The position numbers were made by a program, and so were the translations under genes. A stretch of DNA of 64,000 nt from Agarophyton chilense. Its lineage: Eukaryota; Rhodophyta; Florideophyceae; Gracilariales; Gracilariaceae. The stretch lies in the NCBI GenBank assembly GCA_030374765.1, contig JARGXX010000117.1, positions 372,001 to 436,000 on the forward strand. Direction: 5' to 3'. The first letter of the stretch is position 1, and each line of letters begins with the position of its first letter. The notes below the pieces were generated by a model that made no database searches, was not told the DNA's origin, and saw only the letters and a program-made list of their open reading frames with translations. Of this stretch, positions 32,810-44,106 are shown piece after piece.

Positions 32810-33328
32810 TATCTCTTTCCTTACGACTCGACCCTCACGGCGAAGTACAAATTGCCTCACAACGTCCTGGGGATCTGGCCCTCATTGGACCTATAGGTGA
32901 GTCCACAATCTTGCCTTTAGCGTCCGACCCTCGTTATTATCAGCACTCTTATGGCATGGACACGAGTGGCGCCGTGTCCGACATGTCGACGTCCTATGAC
33001 CAATCCGGGCGACGTGAAAGCTTAGTTGCTCTCGTTACCATCGGGCGCGACGGGGCATCGCAACGCCACCATTCTCGAGGTAGGAGTGCGTGTGAGCTGA
33101 CCCTTGGCGCCAGGTTGGCAATTAATTAGTCTAAAGTACTGTACGCGCACCAAAGAGGTCATCGCCCCCTTTCCCATTCTTCGCGTTTCCTTTGGGGACT
33201 CTACGCGCTTCGTCCGCCCTGAACCAAGGTGCGCGCTTCGTCCATCGTTGTTCACGTCGTTAAGCCCGCCTGATTCAGTTCCATCCCCCCTTCTTTCTGT
33301 CGTTATATTTCTCTATCGGTCGGGCGGG

Positions 33329-35084
33329 ATGCCTAACTCACATTATAGGCCCGTCGGATGCGCCATTCTCCCTCCGGACTCTGTCGCTTCCGTGGGTTCC
33401 TCTAGTCATTTATCGAAGGAACAACCTGTGGGCAGCGGCGCCATGGCTTCAAAAAACCATGTGGGGAGCTCCTTGGGATACCAAGTGGCGTGTGAGCGCC
33501 TCAGGGACCGTTATGACCATACGATCGGACGAAACTCGCGGGAAGTGCGTCATGCTATTCTGCCGACCTCTCTGAAAGAATACCAGAGGTTTTGTCACGT
33601 GTATCTAGATGCCCGGAGGATCGCTAAGATCCCCGATTTCCTGAAGAGCAATAAGAACGCGCGCAACGTCTCTTGTTAAAATCGTTGGTTGTATTGTCCT
33701 GTGGATTCGCGCTCGGCGACGCCCTGTCGTAACCTCATACAGGCGGACATGCCGCTTCTCCGTTGTGAGGAGGAAGCAGAGTACCACTTTAGGGGGGGAA
33801 AACCCCTTTCAGACCTATATAAGGACTTTATTTCGCAATCACGTGAGCTTGCCTCTGGCCGGTCACAACCTCTTGGCGCTCATGTGCTTCAGACCGCCGT
33901 ATGACAGCCTGTTTTGGATGTCTAATAGGGTCTATTAGAACGAGTTACGTGAGCCCGATGGTCGTTAGCGTCAATTCCTAGAATTCTTCTTCTGTTGGCA
34001 CCAGGTGGAGTTTCACGACATGAGCGCAGACAAACGTCCTCCGCTATACCTATCGCTTCTGCGGGTTGATAAAAACCAATAGGCTATCTACTGGCGCATT
34101 TTGGTGCCCCTTTTGCTTCCCATGCCGTTCATAGTGGCGTATCATTCGTTCCAACTTATGGGCGATTGCAATGACCGAAGGTCTTGGTTGTCCTGACAGG
34201 TACTCTTCTTTGAGTTCGGCGTGATGTCCCTTGTGGTTTTCGTGGATACTTCGAACTACGAAGTCCGGGGTAATGTCCGTTCGGATGAGTGGAAGGTATG
34301 GCGCGAAGAGAAAATACCCGGTCCTAGAGGTCGTCTAACTCCGCTTCCAGATTTCATGGTCCGTTTTCTTAGGAACATGGGCATCCGGAATATTGTCCGT
34401 GGGACCCAGTTCGCCGTCGAGGAGACCGAGATCCTTTTTTATCATGTCCCACAGGTCGAGTGGGGCAAGACTCCCGGGTTTCTTTTGTATGACCACGATA
34501 CCGACTCGTTCAAACCGATTCTGCTACATCCGCAGGGTCCGGACGACGCTTGTGTCTATCCCGTCAAGCCTTTTCGGAGTCAACTATCGGACATTCCGAA
34601 GCGTCATGTGCCTGATTATCACCTGAAGGCCATTGGTTTTGATTCCCGATGCTTGGAGCCTGATTTGGAGACCACGCCGTTGGTTCCCGCTGGTGTGTCC
34701 GATGAAGCGTGATTCGGTGAAGATCCTTTCATCCTACCCGTAGAGGGCGTCCATTCTCCAGTCGATTCTGATGTTGTATTGCCGACTGCCCACCCTCTTC
34801 CAGCTTCTCCAGGCACTGCTTCCCAGGATGACCTCTCATATGAGTTGCCCGTCGCCCAAGTGGACATTCCTCCTGGAGAGGTTACTGTAGAAGCCACTGA
34901 TACTGTAGGTAATATGATGGCTCAGAAGTCCACTGCGGGCGACGACATCGCGCCGTCCTCTCCATTGCCACATTTTCCCGCTTCTGTCATGGCTGCAGCC
35001 GTAAATCTCCGTCATGTCTGCCGTACCGTTGGAAATACTGCCTCGATGGACATTTCGACAGTCCTCAGAGAAGTTTGCTACTAG
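33329..35084 (+). pseudogene. element D antisense coding region (probable homologue of that in A)
   Basis: It lies on the strand opposite D's pol, between the chromodomain and the likely 3' end, and starts about 33 bases from the polypurine-like tract, as in A. Protein-like stretches include YQVACERLRDRYDHTI (compare A: YQRLESSRFDHLV), LTPLPDFMVRFLRNMGIRNI (A: IWYIPPMLRTIMRQIDLVPA), EWGKTP (A: QWDRVP) and ACVYPVKPF (A: NWVYYNPF), in the same order. Similarity is weak and found by eye. An alternative is a gag of a separate plus-strand element. It is part of a broken element. Confidence 0.5.
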
Positions 35085-35754
35085 GCGCATCGTTCGTCGC
35101 GCTACGTTTCGATTGTCCAGCAGGGTGAAGATCTGAATACCACCATGGTCAATCTACTGCACCAGAATGCACAAATGATGTCCTAGAGGGTTACTGCCGA
35201 CTTGGATGCCCGGTATGGTCTACATTTGAGCGAATGGGAGGCTTGAAAGGGTGAGAATAGTTTCTCAGGTGAATCTTCGCCGAAGGAGCAGGCTCGGCTG
35301 GCTGGTGCAAGTTCTATTGGTACAGTACGCTCCTCCGGTGATCGTAGTCCCGGTTCCGCTCCTGGAGATTCCAATGAAGACGAAAGGGTTATTCCTGCGC
35401 CTCCCCAGTGAGTCCTGTTGGTGTTTGAAGCGTTTTGCAAACCTTGAGGTCATAGTGAGGTCTGTTAGGCCTCAACAAGTAAGTCAAGTAAAGTAGTGTT
35501 TGTGAATTCCTAAATTCGATACTCTATTCTTCGAACGTGCGTGCCTCCAGACGCCGTCCAAACCTTGAGAGCTTTTTAAGGTCTTCCACAAATGCTCCCT
35601 GAGGACTGAATTTGTTCCCTTATGCAGGATCTGTGGCGGACCGTCGTGTCGGGAGGCATATCGAGAGGCGTTTTGGGAGGCTTTTTGGTATTATACGGGG
35701 CATTGGTTGCCCCCTCTTGCAGGCTGCGCTCCGCGCTGCCGATTTTGCGTCAAT

Positions 35755-35990
35755 AGCGAGTTATAAAATTAGCCGGAATGGTTTCAAGCTTTTGCAAAGT
35801 GTCTTCCTTGGGTGTATTGCCAAACCAATGGAAGCGATAGTGCAGTATCCTATCTTCTCCCCGACCGATGGGGATGATTCGTTCAAATTCCTGTTGTTGA
35901 ACCTTCTCTGGGAGGAAAGTGTTGTCCAGAGGGGCGAAACTATCAAAGTTGGTTGGGAGATATGGGTCATCGTCATTGGCACTGACTAAT
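35755..35990 (-). pseudogene. element D chromodomain
   Basis: EFERIIPIGRGEDRILHYRF followed by HWFGNTPKEDTLQKLETIP has the chromodomain pattern and lies at the end of D pol. Part of a broken element. Confidence 0.7.
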
Positions 35991-36479
35991 GGTTCCATGA
36001 AGATAGTGGGGTCCGCGGATATTGCCTTAAGAGCTGTGGGGACCTGAGCCTCGACCTGAGGTAGTGTTGATTCCGTTGGACCAAGGGGCTCATACTTTGG
36101 TGTTCTAGAGAAGCTGGGAGCTTGTATCGCCTGATCAATAGACACGGTGTCCTGTAGGCCGCCAATAGGTATCGTAATTGTGTGTTGATTGGCCCTAAGA
36201 ACTGTATATGATCCCGTCGAGCGGGGTAAGAGTTCCCACGTAGTGTCCTCGCTCGAGGTCACCACTGTCGTTCAGTGGCTGGTCCAGGTAAACCAATTCT
36301 CCTTTCATAAAAATAGGTGTCTTCCAGACTGCTTTATCAAATCTGCTCAAGTAGCGCCGTTCGGCTTTGGTCATTACATCTCTAGCTGATTGGATAATAT
36401 TGTCGATTCGTAGGCGCGAGTAGCGCTTTGCCTGAGTAGGAGTCATTTCTTCGGTTCTGTCTCGGGGTATAATGGACTC

Positions 36480-37600
36480 CTAAAGGTCAATAGCTATCGG
36501 TGGTGGCGATCTCGTAGTCGTTGAATCAAAAGGTGTTGTCGCTGTGAAAGTGTGTACTTGAGTGCTGTAGGCGTAAAGCAGTGGCTCAACGTGGTCGTCC
36601 CAGTCCAATTGGTGCTTCGATACGTAGTCTGCCAATCGGTCCAGAAGCGTACCGTTGAAGCGTTTGAGTTCGTCATTGGTTTGCCGGTGGTATACCTTTG
36701 TGGTTATATGTTTGATACCTAAGATTGCACAAACGTGCGAAAAGAATTTGGATACAAATGTTGAGGAGCAACGATAACGGTTGAGCCCTGTAAGCCTCAG
36801 GGGCCTGAGGTATTTTACAGACGCCACGTGGACTGGCCGACCTCATCTGGACTAATTTAGATTATTAATTTATTTTAATTTGTGTAATAGATTAGCATTA
36901 CAGTTCCAGGGAGATCCCAATGCCTCGCCATTGGTATTTATTTGGCTCGAGTGACGCTTCTCCCTTAGAGAAAAGTAGGAACCGTTTGGATACTAAATTA
37001 CCCCTCTTCGTACATTAGTTCCACCAATTGGTCTTCAATCCATCGTTCCCGTAGATCCGACTTGTAGGAATACGCAGTAAACGCCAGCCCATAGCACCAA
37101 GTACTCTGGGAGTGCCGCCGGCAAGGATACGAACCTTAGGACCCGCTCTACCACGCTACCACAGGTTGAGACCAGTACGCTGACCCACCAATCACTGCGT
37201 TACAACAAACTGGCTGCCATTATCCGTAAGCAGGTAGAGTGGCATGCCATAGTGATATATCCAGTGGGACAAAAATACCGTAGCGACATCCGTGGCTGTT
37301 TTCTTTCCTAGAGGTAGGGCTCGGGTAAGTTTCTTAAACCTATCGGTTATTACCAAGACAACCCGTTTCCCATGGGACGACTGGGGCAAAGGTCGAAGTA
37401 CATCCATTGCGACGAATTCCATCGGGTCTGCTGCGGGGAAAAGTTTCAATTCGTCCTGATGGTTGGTGCGAGACCGTCGGATTTGTCCACGCAAAGTGCA
37501 GTTCCGTGGGGTTTTCCGTAAGTCCTGCTCCATAAGTGGACAGTAAAAGAGATTATTTGTTGGGGGTCTGGTACATTTTCTGGCCTCCAAGGTGACCAGC
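36480..37600 (-). pseudogene. element D integrase region, split by a solo LTR
   Basis: The right part carries PMEFVAMDVLRPLPQSSHGK, LVITDRFKKLTRALPLGKKT and HWIYHYGMPLYLLTDNGSQF. The left part carries KFFSHVCAILGIKHITTKVY, HRQTNDELKRFNG and the end of the core. Between them is the family E solo LTR with its own target duplication. This would be the DNA-joining enzyme of the element. Part of a broken element. Confidence 0.8.
36759..37204 (-). repeat. solo LTR, family E, copy 2, inserted in element D integrase
   Basis: 446 bp, reading TGTAACGCAG..CTCAACA on the minus strand. It is flanked on + by ACAAA at 36754-36758 and ACAAA at 37205-37209, a perfect 5-bp target duplication. It falls inside integrase sequence that is recognisable on both sides. 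The solo form implies loss of an internal region by LTR-LTR recombination. Confidence 0.85.
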
Positions 37601-38079
37601 CAAGCAATGTTAATGAGCGAGGTAAAGCAATCGCGTCCTCAGTGACATTGGTACTATCCATTGGAGTACGCCACCCAGTGTTGAGCGGCGACAAAGTAGT
37701 CCGAATCGGTCGTACTCGAATAGGCATCCAGGGGTTCCTATAAATTGGGCCTTTTCCTTGCAGTACTCGTTTTTGACCTGCGCCTGTAAGAGCTCCTCAA
37801 TAGTTATAGGGAGAAGCTCTTTTTCCTCTGGGTTTATTGCATTAACCTGAGGTGGTTTCGATGGAAGTGGTACTGTCTCCTAGTTCAATAAGTATACTTC
37901 ATTATCCTTTACCTCAGGATCATCCACTTTGACCGTACTCATAAGGTAAACCGTTTCCGTATTATTCTGAGGTTCATCATCTATGAAGGGAGTGAGAATG
38001 AGGTCGTCCGATGGCGTGTCATCAGTTCCGTCAGTAGTGATTCGCGAGAGGGCATTTGCTGCTTGATGCCCGGCCTATA

Positions 38080-40360
38080 GGTTATATCATACTCATACTC
38101 TGAAAGCCTACAGCCCAAACGAGCGAGATGACTTGATGCATTGATCTTAGTGAGTAATCAGCGGAGTGAATCGTGGTCTGTCCTCTTGGTGAATCTAGTT
38201 TCCTCGAGGTATGGTCGGGGTTTTAATACAGACCATACGATGGCGAGACATTTATTTTAGGTAGTACTGTAGTTTCGCTCCGCGCTGGTCAGCGTTCTGC
38301 TCCAGTATCCAATAAATCGATAATCCCTCGGTGAATCTTGTTCCTGGAGCAGTGCACGTCGCATTTGAACATCAGAAGCGTCTGTGGCCAAGATAAAGGG
38401 CCTACTGGGTTTTGGTAAAGCCAGTATGGGTGGGTTTAACAAATTGTTCTTTAGGCGGTGAAATGCATGGTATTGGTCCTCGGTAAGGTTCTCAAACTCC
38501 GAAGGTGTTCCTTTCTTCAACATTGCGTTGAGAGGGGCAGAGAGTTTAGCCAGCCCTTGGACGAAACGTCGATAAAAATTTCACAAGCCCAAGAAGGATC
38601 GTAGTTCCCTGTGGGTTCTGAGAGTGATAGCCTGGTGGATCGCATCCGTGGTTCGTGTGGCTATTATTAACTTTCCTCGGAGCACGACGTGACAGAGATA
38701 GTCCACTGAGGTCTGAAAGAAGGCTCACTTGCGGAGTTTTAGTGTTAATACGGCGTCCTGTAGGATTGTTAGCACTGTCCTCACGTGGTGAAAATGTTCT
38801 TACGCGGTTCGTGAGAATATTGTAATGTCATCCAAACAGACCAGGGCAAACTTACATTTGACTCTGGACAGTATAATGTCCACTACCCGTTGGAAAGTGG
38901 CTGGTACATTCTTCAAACCAAAAGGCTTGCGAGTAAATCTGAACAGACCTTCGTGGGTGGTGAAGGTTGTCTGCGCTCTCGCATCTTCGCCCAAAGGGGT
39001 TTGTCAGTATCAAGAGCTAGCGTCCAGTGTGGTAAATACAACAGATTCGCCTAAGGAATCCAGACAGTCGTTTATGTGGGGTATCGGGTATGAGTCACTT
39101 TTGGTTACTGCGTTCAGCTTTCTGTAGTCGACACAGAACCTAACGGAGCCATCTTTTTTCGCCACGGGGACAAGAGGACTTGCCCATTCGGATTGGTTTG
39201 GAGGGGCTGGCTCTATGACTTGAGCCTTGCGCATCTTTTCCATCTGGTCGGCCACAATTTCCCTACCATTAAGGCTTGTACGATATGGGTGCTGGAACTG
39301 TGGTCTTGCATCATCCTTAAGGTCAATGCGGTATGTAGTGATTATAATTTTTTCCAATCTACCTGACCATATGGTATAGTATTCCTTGAGAAGATCAATC
39401 ACCTGGGGCTTAAATGATTCGAATTCTGCGCCGATATCGACTGTCCCGTCCCAAGAGTCGAAGTCCTTGTCGGGAGTTGTAGTTGAAAAATTATCCGATT
39501 GGGCATCCATAATGGCGACAGAGGCAGTTGGAGTGATGCCAATCACTGCACCTCCAGGTAACCGTATGGGCCTATCTCGCAAGTTGCTGATTGTGACCCA
39601 GAATGGCCTATTGGGGCTGATGTCGATTACTCCATTGACCATTAAGTTGAGGTGCTTCTGAACCGTTTTCGGGTACTTATCAGGTCTCTTGGCGACATTG
39701 AACTAGTATTTCTGTATGGCCAAGAGACCTGAGGACTGGGAATAGACCGATACAGTGATCTTGCTCGTCTGGGGTATCGTTATGGCTTTCGATAAGTGAA
39801 CCTTGTTGAACTTAGTATCTTCGGAGATAATTGGTCGTTTGAGTTTAGCTCCTGGCCCTGGGGCGGAGCCAATTATGGAGATGGAAGGTGCGTGAAAAAA
39901 AGCCATTTTCCTAAGCCCTGGATAAATGGCCTTAGTGTATCGATCGATGAAAGAGATCCCTAGGATTAGGTCAGCGCCCAAATTAGGACATAAAAGGAAC
40001 CACATGTTGACTTTGAATCGTCCTATGTGTATGTAAAGTGGTACTATCCCTTTAATGTCTATTGGTCTACGTGATGCATCGGTAATCCTGGCGGTCTTCT
40101 TCGCCTGAAAGAAATCTTACCAACCAAATGGGAGTAGCTTAGAATGGACCAAATTGGGACTAGCGAATGTGTCAATACTGCTGTTGCCAATCGGGAGCTG
40201 TTGGAACGTAGTCCCATGGCTACCCGAACTTTATAGTTCTCCTCCTTGAGGATACAGACAGGGTTGTTACTGTCTTCCATTTCTGGTTCATTTTGAGTGG
40301 TCCAATGGCTGTGGTTTGTATTGGGAGGTGAGGAGATCCTTAGCTCCTGACTGTCCAAGG
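38080..40360 (-). pseudogene. element D protease, RT and RNase H region
   Basis: Protease-like start at about 40320-39700 (ENYKVRVAMG.., then LGADLILGISFIDRY, compare A's VILGCDFCDSF). RT carries EWASPLVPVAKKDGSVRFCV, SYPIPHINDCLDSLGE, GLFRFTRKPFGLKNVPATFQ and a YLDD-equivalent motif near 38830. RNase H carries PFILATDASDVQMRRALLQ and GYWSRTLTSAERNYS. It is closest in style to elements A and B. Part of a broken element. Confidence 0.8.
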
Positions 40361-40869
40361 GGCTGAAGAATGGAATTAGTGAGAGATTATTTGCCTCACG
40401 TCGACCCTCTAAACGTTTTCCGATGAGGTTTCCGTTTCTTCTTGAGGATGGGGTTCCTCTTCGGGGTCGTCTGTAGGGTCTACAATGGCATGGACATGTG
40501 GGGATTTCATTGGGGTAGCCGGAGGGCTGGCATAGAGGGAGCTTCCAGGTGTTCCTGTGGCTCGTTGCTGTGCCCTGTTAAACATTTCTTCGGATCTTCA
40601 CACTTTGTAATTCTCTTCTCTTAAGGCTAGGAGATGATTGCGTGCGTCTTCAGGCAGATATCTCGTGCATTCACAGGGTTGAACCATGGAAAGGAAAACG
40701 AATCAGGCCCTTTGTGAGCAAACAAAAACGTTCTTGCGAGGTGGAAAGAGGGAATACTTGGGTGTGGGTGGTCCAGTGGTCGCTGTAGTTCCCTGGGAGG
40801 TATTTGATGGGGGCCCAGACGGAGGGGCACAGAAATTAATCGCGAGGATATCTCCCGAGTTGGCATAAT

Positions 40870-41860
40870 GGAGTGATGAATCCATGTTCGATTCCTTGGA
40901 ACGAAACAAATGGGCTTTGTTTGGTGTACGCCTGATACAAAATCGACAAGGCTTTAAACGTCTGCACTATTCATGAGTAGTATTCACGCTTTAGCACAGA
41001 GGTGGCCCAAATGGATCGAAGTTCAAAAAAGTTGCTGCCACCGGCATATGAACGCTTCTGTAGAAGAAACTGGTGGTGGTTGCTGCATGACACTGGAGAA
41101 CGCTGATCGTACAAGGTGGAAGCTCTCTCCGCCTAGATGTGAAAGATTTTCACTACACTCGTGGAGAAGTAGACATTTCGAAGGCGTGCGTAACGACGTT
41201 GTTGGTAAGCGTTAACGCCAATAGTTCAGTACGCCAGCACCGTCGTTGCCACAGGGGGGTGGCTGAAGGATAGGTTAAAGCCCGCGACCTTCTTTCTGGC
41301 AATCTTCACACACATACAGTGTTATGAAAACATACAAGAACGGTGTGCTTATTGAACAAATAGAAGGCCTCTGAGAGCCAGATTAGAAAAATATTTAGAA
41401 GATAGCAAGCTGACACATTTTCAATAAACAAAATTCATCCAATGTAGTCCCAGACATACTCATTCGATACAGTTCTAAAAACACTGCTTCTGCAACAGTG
41501 CAGAAACATAAGAACGATTTCAAAACATGGCGCGCACTGATGTATCACGTACATAACACAGTATCCAATGCAAATGTGAACTGCAGCTCATTCTTCTTCG
41601 TATTTGTAGACCGTTTAAAGTTCTTCAAACGTTGCGAACAATGCCAGAGGGTGAAGAACTTTGTATCATAAAAGTGGCCCAAACAATAGCACTTTATGAA
41701 GTAAATCTGTCCTTTAAAAGCGGAGCAACTCAGCTGAGTCGCTCCAAAAAAAACTGTATACCAATTTTTAAAGCGATACAGTGCAGGAGTGATGAAAAAA
41801 GTAGTGGTTAGCCGCAAAAGCTCACAACGCATCATACCCGCCAGACAAAGCGAGTGCTTT
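40870..41860. other. no gene recognised
   Basis: Gag of element D would be expected at the left edge but only short frames without a knuckle are visible. Nothing is identified at 41000-41860. Confidence 0.35.
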
Positions 41861-41869
41861 CTAAAAACT

Positions 41870-42800
41870 TTTGCTGAGCTAAAGTTCTAAAGAAGAATCT
41901 TATGCTAGGAATGTTCGTTTCTGCTGAGACGAGAGCTAAAAATCGTTTGAATACCTTCGAGTATAAATGGAAAAAAGCCCGAACCGTTGGTAATTGAACA
42001 ATATCAAATTGGGCGTCTTAAATAGGCCATGCAATACAATGGATTTTATCTTCAAGAATAGAATATGGTTGCATGGAAGGAGGAAAAAATTTAACGGTGA
42101 CGGCCCAGACGGGTGAAGTTATGACTGGCGTGATTTAAGTGATGATCAACAGTTGTTCAGTCAGTGGAAAAATTGAAGATTTTCAGTTATGGTTCGGGTA
42201 TGCCTTTCTCGTTATGTAAACTGGTCTTTGGTTTTTATAGATGGCAGTATTAATATGGAAGAATATGTTCAAATGCTGAAGTCAAAATTTCAACATTCGG
42301 TTGACCAATATCATCAAGAAAAACTCATATTTGAGCAAGATAATGCCCTCATTTATGAGTCTAGGTATTCTAAAGCTTGGTTAAATGAAAAAAATATTGA
42401 GATCTTGCAATGACCTGCACAATCTTCGGATCTAAATCCTATCGAGAATCTTTTATGTATATTAGCTTACAGGGTCTAGGATAACAATTGTCAAACTGGT
42501 TTAAAAGAAGAGCTCAAATAGGAACTTAGCAAGAAGTGGTCAAAAAGAGACACATACAAGCTTACTATGCTTTCTTGAAACATGCAGCGTTGCTGCAAGT
42601 CTGCAAAAAGAACTAATGAAAAACAAACGAAGTATTAAAACTTATTATCTGTTTTTCTATGTAATAAACGAAATATCGTTCTTTTTCTCTGATGCGGGCA
42701 TTACATGCTATTTTGTAGCTGCCAATATTTCAGTTCCCTTTTTATTAAGAAAGAGTTCGTAAATCTCATTTTAAGTCTGTTCCCGACATCTTACAGTATG
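41870..42800 (+). mobile_element. Tc1/mariner remnant 4, plus strand
   Basis: Transposase fragments are on +: FNGDGPD near 42090, IFEQDNALIY near 42335 (second Asp) and SSDLNPIENL near 42430 (Glu), with 34 residues between the last two catalytic positions. TGA replaces the expected Trp just before PAQSSDLNPIE, and other stops precede it. It belongs to the same DD34E group as the copy at 9.4 kb but is more decayed. Confidence 0.7.
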
Positions 42801-42807
42801 AAAGAAC

Positions 42808-43030
42808 TACAGTCTATTTCAAAATCTTATCCCTCGCCCAAAAAATTAAGAAATTGAGGTTTAAGCTACTGTGAAGCTAAAGAAATCAGTGTAGCAAAAA
42901 TTTGAAGTAAAAAAACTGTTTCAAAAGCATAATCTTTATTGCATTAGACGTACACTAACGCGAATTCAGTAGATTATTTTAGCTCTTTCATGCTGTGTAA
43001 CGCTCATACAGTTTTGTAAAAACCAAAACG
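42808..43030 (-). mobile_element. Tc1/mariner left-end fragment 5
   Basis: It begins TACAGTCTATTTCAAAATC and continues through AAAACTGTTTCAAAAGCATA, TTTATTGCATTAGACG and CTAACGCGAATTCAGTAG, the most complete left end in the window. It shows how 63577-63715 and 9293 onward fit as two halves of one such end. Confidence 0.7.
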
Positions 43031-43317
43031 GCACCGGAGGTGTAAGACCTGTCGGTTCTAGGGACCGCGCAACGGGCTCGTTTTTGGAAAGCGAAGATTA
43101 AATATACCTGTAAGGTTTGGCAGCATCAGCCACTGTATTGTGCAACAGGAACGGCGAGCCTACTGAGAACATGTTGGTAGACGGTGATGCACAGCGCACG
43201 TGGGTCTGCAGAACAGTGAGAACACAAGACTCGCTTTTATGACTGACTAAAGAAACCAAAAGGGGTAAAAGTAGTCTAATAGGTGCTTTACTTTACAATA
43301 GTGACCGGGGTGGCCAC
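43031..43317. other. no gene recognised
   Basis: Unique-looking sequence between the Tc1 fragment and the target duplication of the B array. I see nothing definable in it. Confidence 0.4.
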
Positions 43318-43322
43318 GCTTG
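43318..43322. repeat. left target-site duplication of the B array (GCTTG)
   Basis: Five bases identical to those at 62301-62305, directly outside the first and last LTRs. Confidence 0.85.
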
Positions 43323-43956
43323 TGTCGTATAGTGGCAGAAGGTCTTACCTTTGAGGTTGTCGATATACTACACTGGCCTTGTAGGTGATGGGTGCGAGGG
43401 ATCTTCGGCCATGCAGCTCCGGGCGAGCTACCATCTAGGTGATGTCAGCCACGTGTAGTGTTGACAGGTACCTTCTGGTTGAGTAATTTTTAGTAATTGT
43501 AATTGTAATTCTATGTATTTTAGTACAGTAGTTGAGCGGCCACCTGGCACTATAGCCAGTGTTGGCCAGGTCTCTGACACTAGGTCAGAGACCGTGCCTT
43601 GTTGGCACCTCCCAGGTGATCTGGAGAGTGCAGTCCACTCCATATAGGGAACTGCACCTCCCCCATCCTAATCTGATAAAGACAGGCATCACTTGGGTCA
43701 CGACTATACCTTTTGGTTTATTGTTTCTCAACTACCACACAGGCTTTCCCGCGCGTCGACGCCTACCATCGTTCACCTACACGGTAAAGGCTAGTCGCCC
43801 CGCCTTTTGCCCCTTCGGGTTTTCACGGTGCCCTGTTACCAACGATTTTTACTACGTCTACATTCTAAGGTTGAGCGTCACCACACCCCCTACGGTTGAG
43901 CGTCACCATGCTCCCGAGACAAGACAGTAGCATACCCCAGAAGTGATTGTACGACA
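43323..43956 (+). repeat. element B LTR 1 (634 bp)
   Basis: Begins TGTCGTA, ends TACGACA. It contains a 25-bp tandem duplication (43869-43893 and the following copy) also present in LTR 2 but absent from LTR 3. Its last 350 bp or so are identical to LTR 2; its first 240 bp differ from LTR 2 at about eight sites. Confidence 0.92.
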
Positions 43957-44106
43957 TTTTGGTCTCCCGACTTAGAAAGCATTTTTAGGTTTCGTCGTAC
44001 TTTCACGGTTCACACGAGATTCCGAGAACGATTGGACGCTCGTACACCTATTTGGTTTCAGGAAATCCCGCAAAGCAATACAGGATACCACTAGTGGTCA
44101 CAAATG

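Larger units (their letters stand above)
33280..40870 (-). mobile_element. Ty3/gypsy remnant D (protease to chromodomain, antisense coding region)
   Basis: Minus-strand order from right to left: protease region (40360-39700), RT (about 39640-38800), RNase H (38520-38080), integrase (37600-36480, split by a solo LTR), chromodomain (35990-35755), then a coding region on the opposite (+) strand from 33329. A polypurine-like tract, GAAAGAAGGGGGGA on the minus strand, lies at about 33281-33294 and would be followed by an LTR starting TGGAACTG. Neither LTR is confirmed. Many breaks; an old element. Confidence 0.8.

Noticed and set aside
32810-33280. Internal region of a family E element following the LTR at 32368-32809
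   Set aside because: No primer-binding site, gag or second LTR could be recognised. The open frames further right fit element D's antisense region better, though the alternative is not excluded.
37100-37160. tRNA-like A-box and B-box sequence (GTAGCGTGGTAGAGCGG and GGTTCGTATCC on the minus strand) in the family E solo LTR
   Set aside because: The boxes are too close for a tRNA, no cloverleaf fits, and the segment lies inside a defined LTR with its own target duplication. The similar segment at 32420-32460 is just the other LTR copy.
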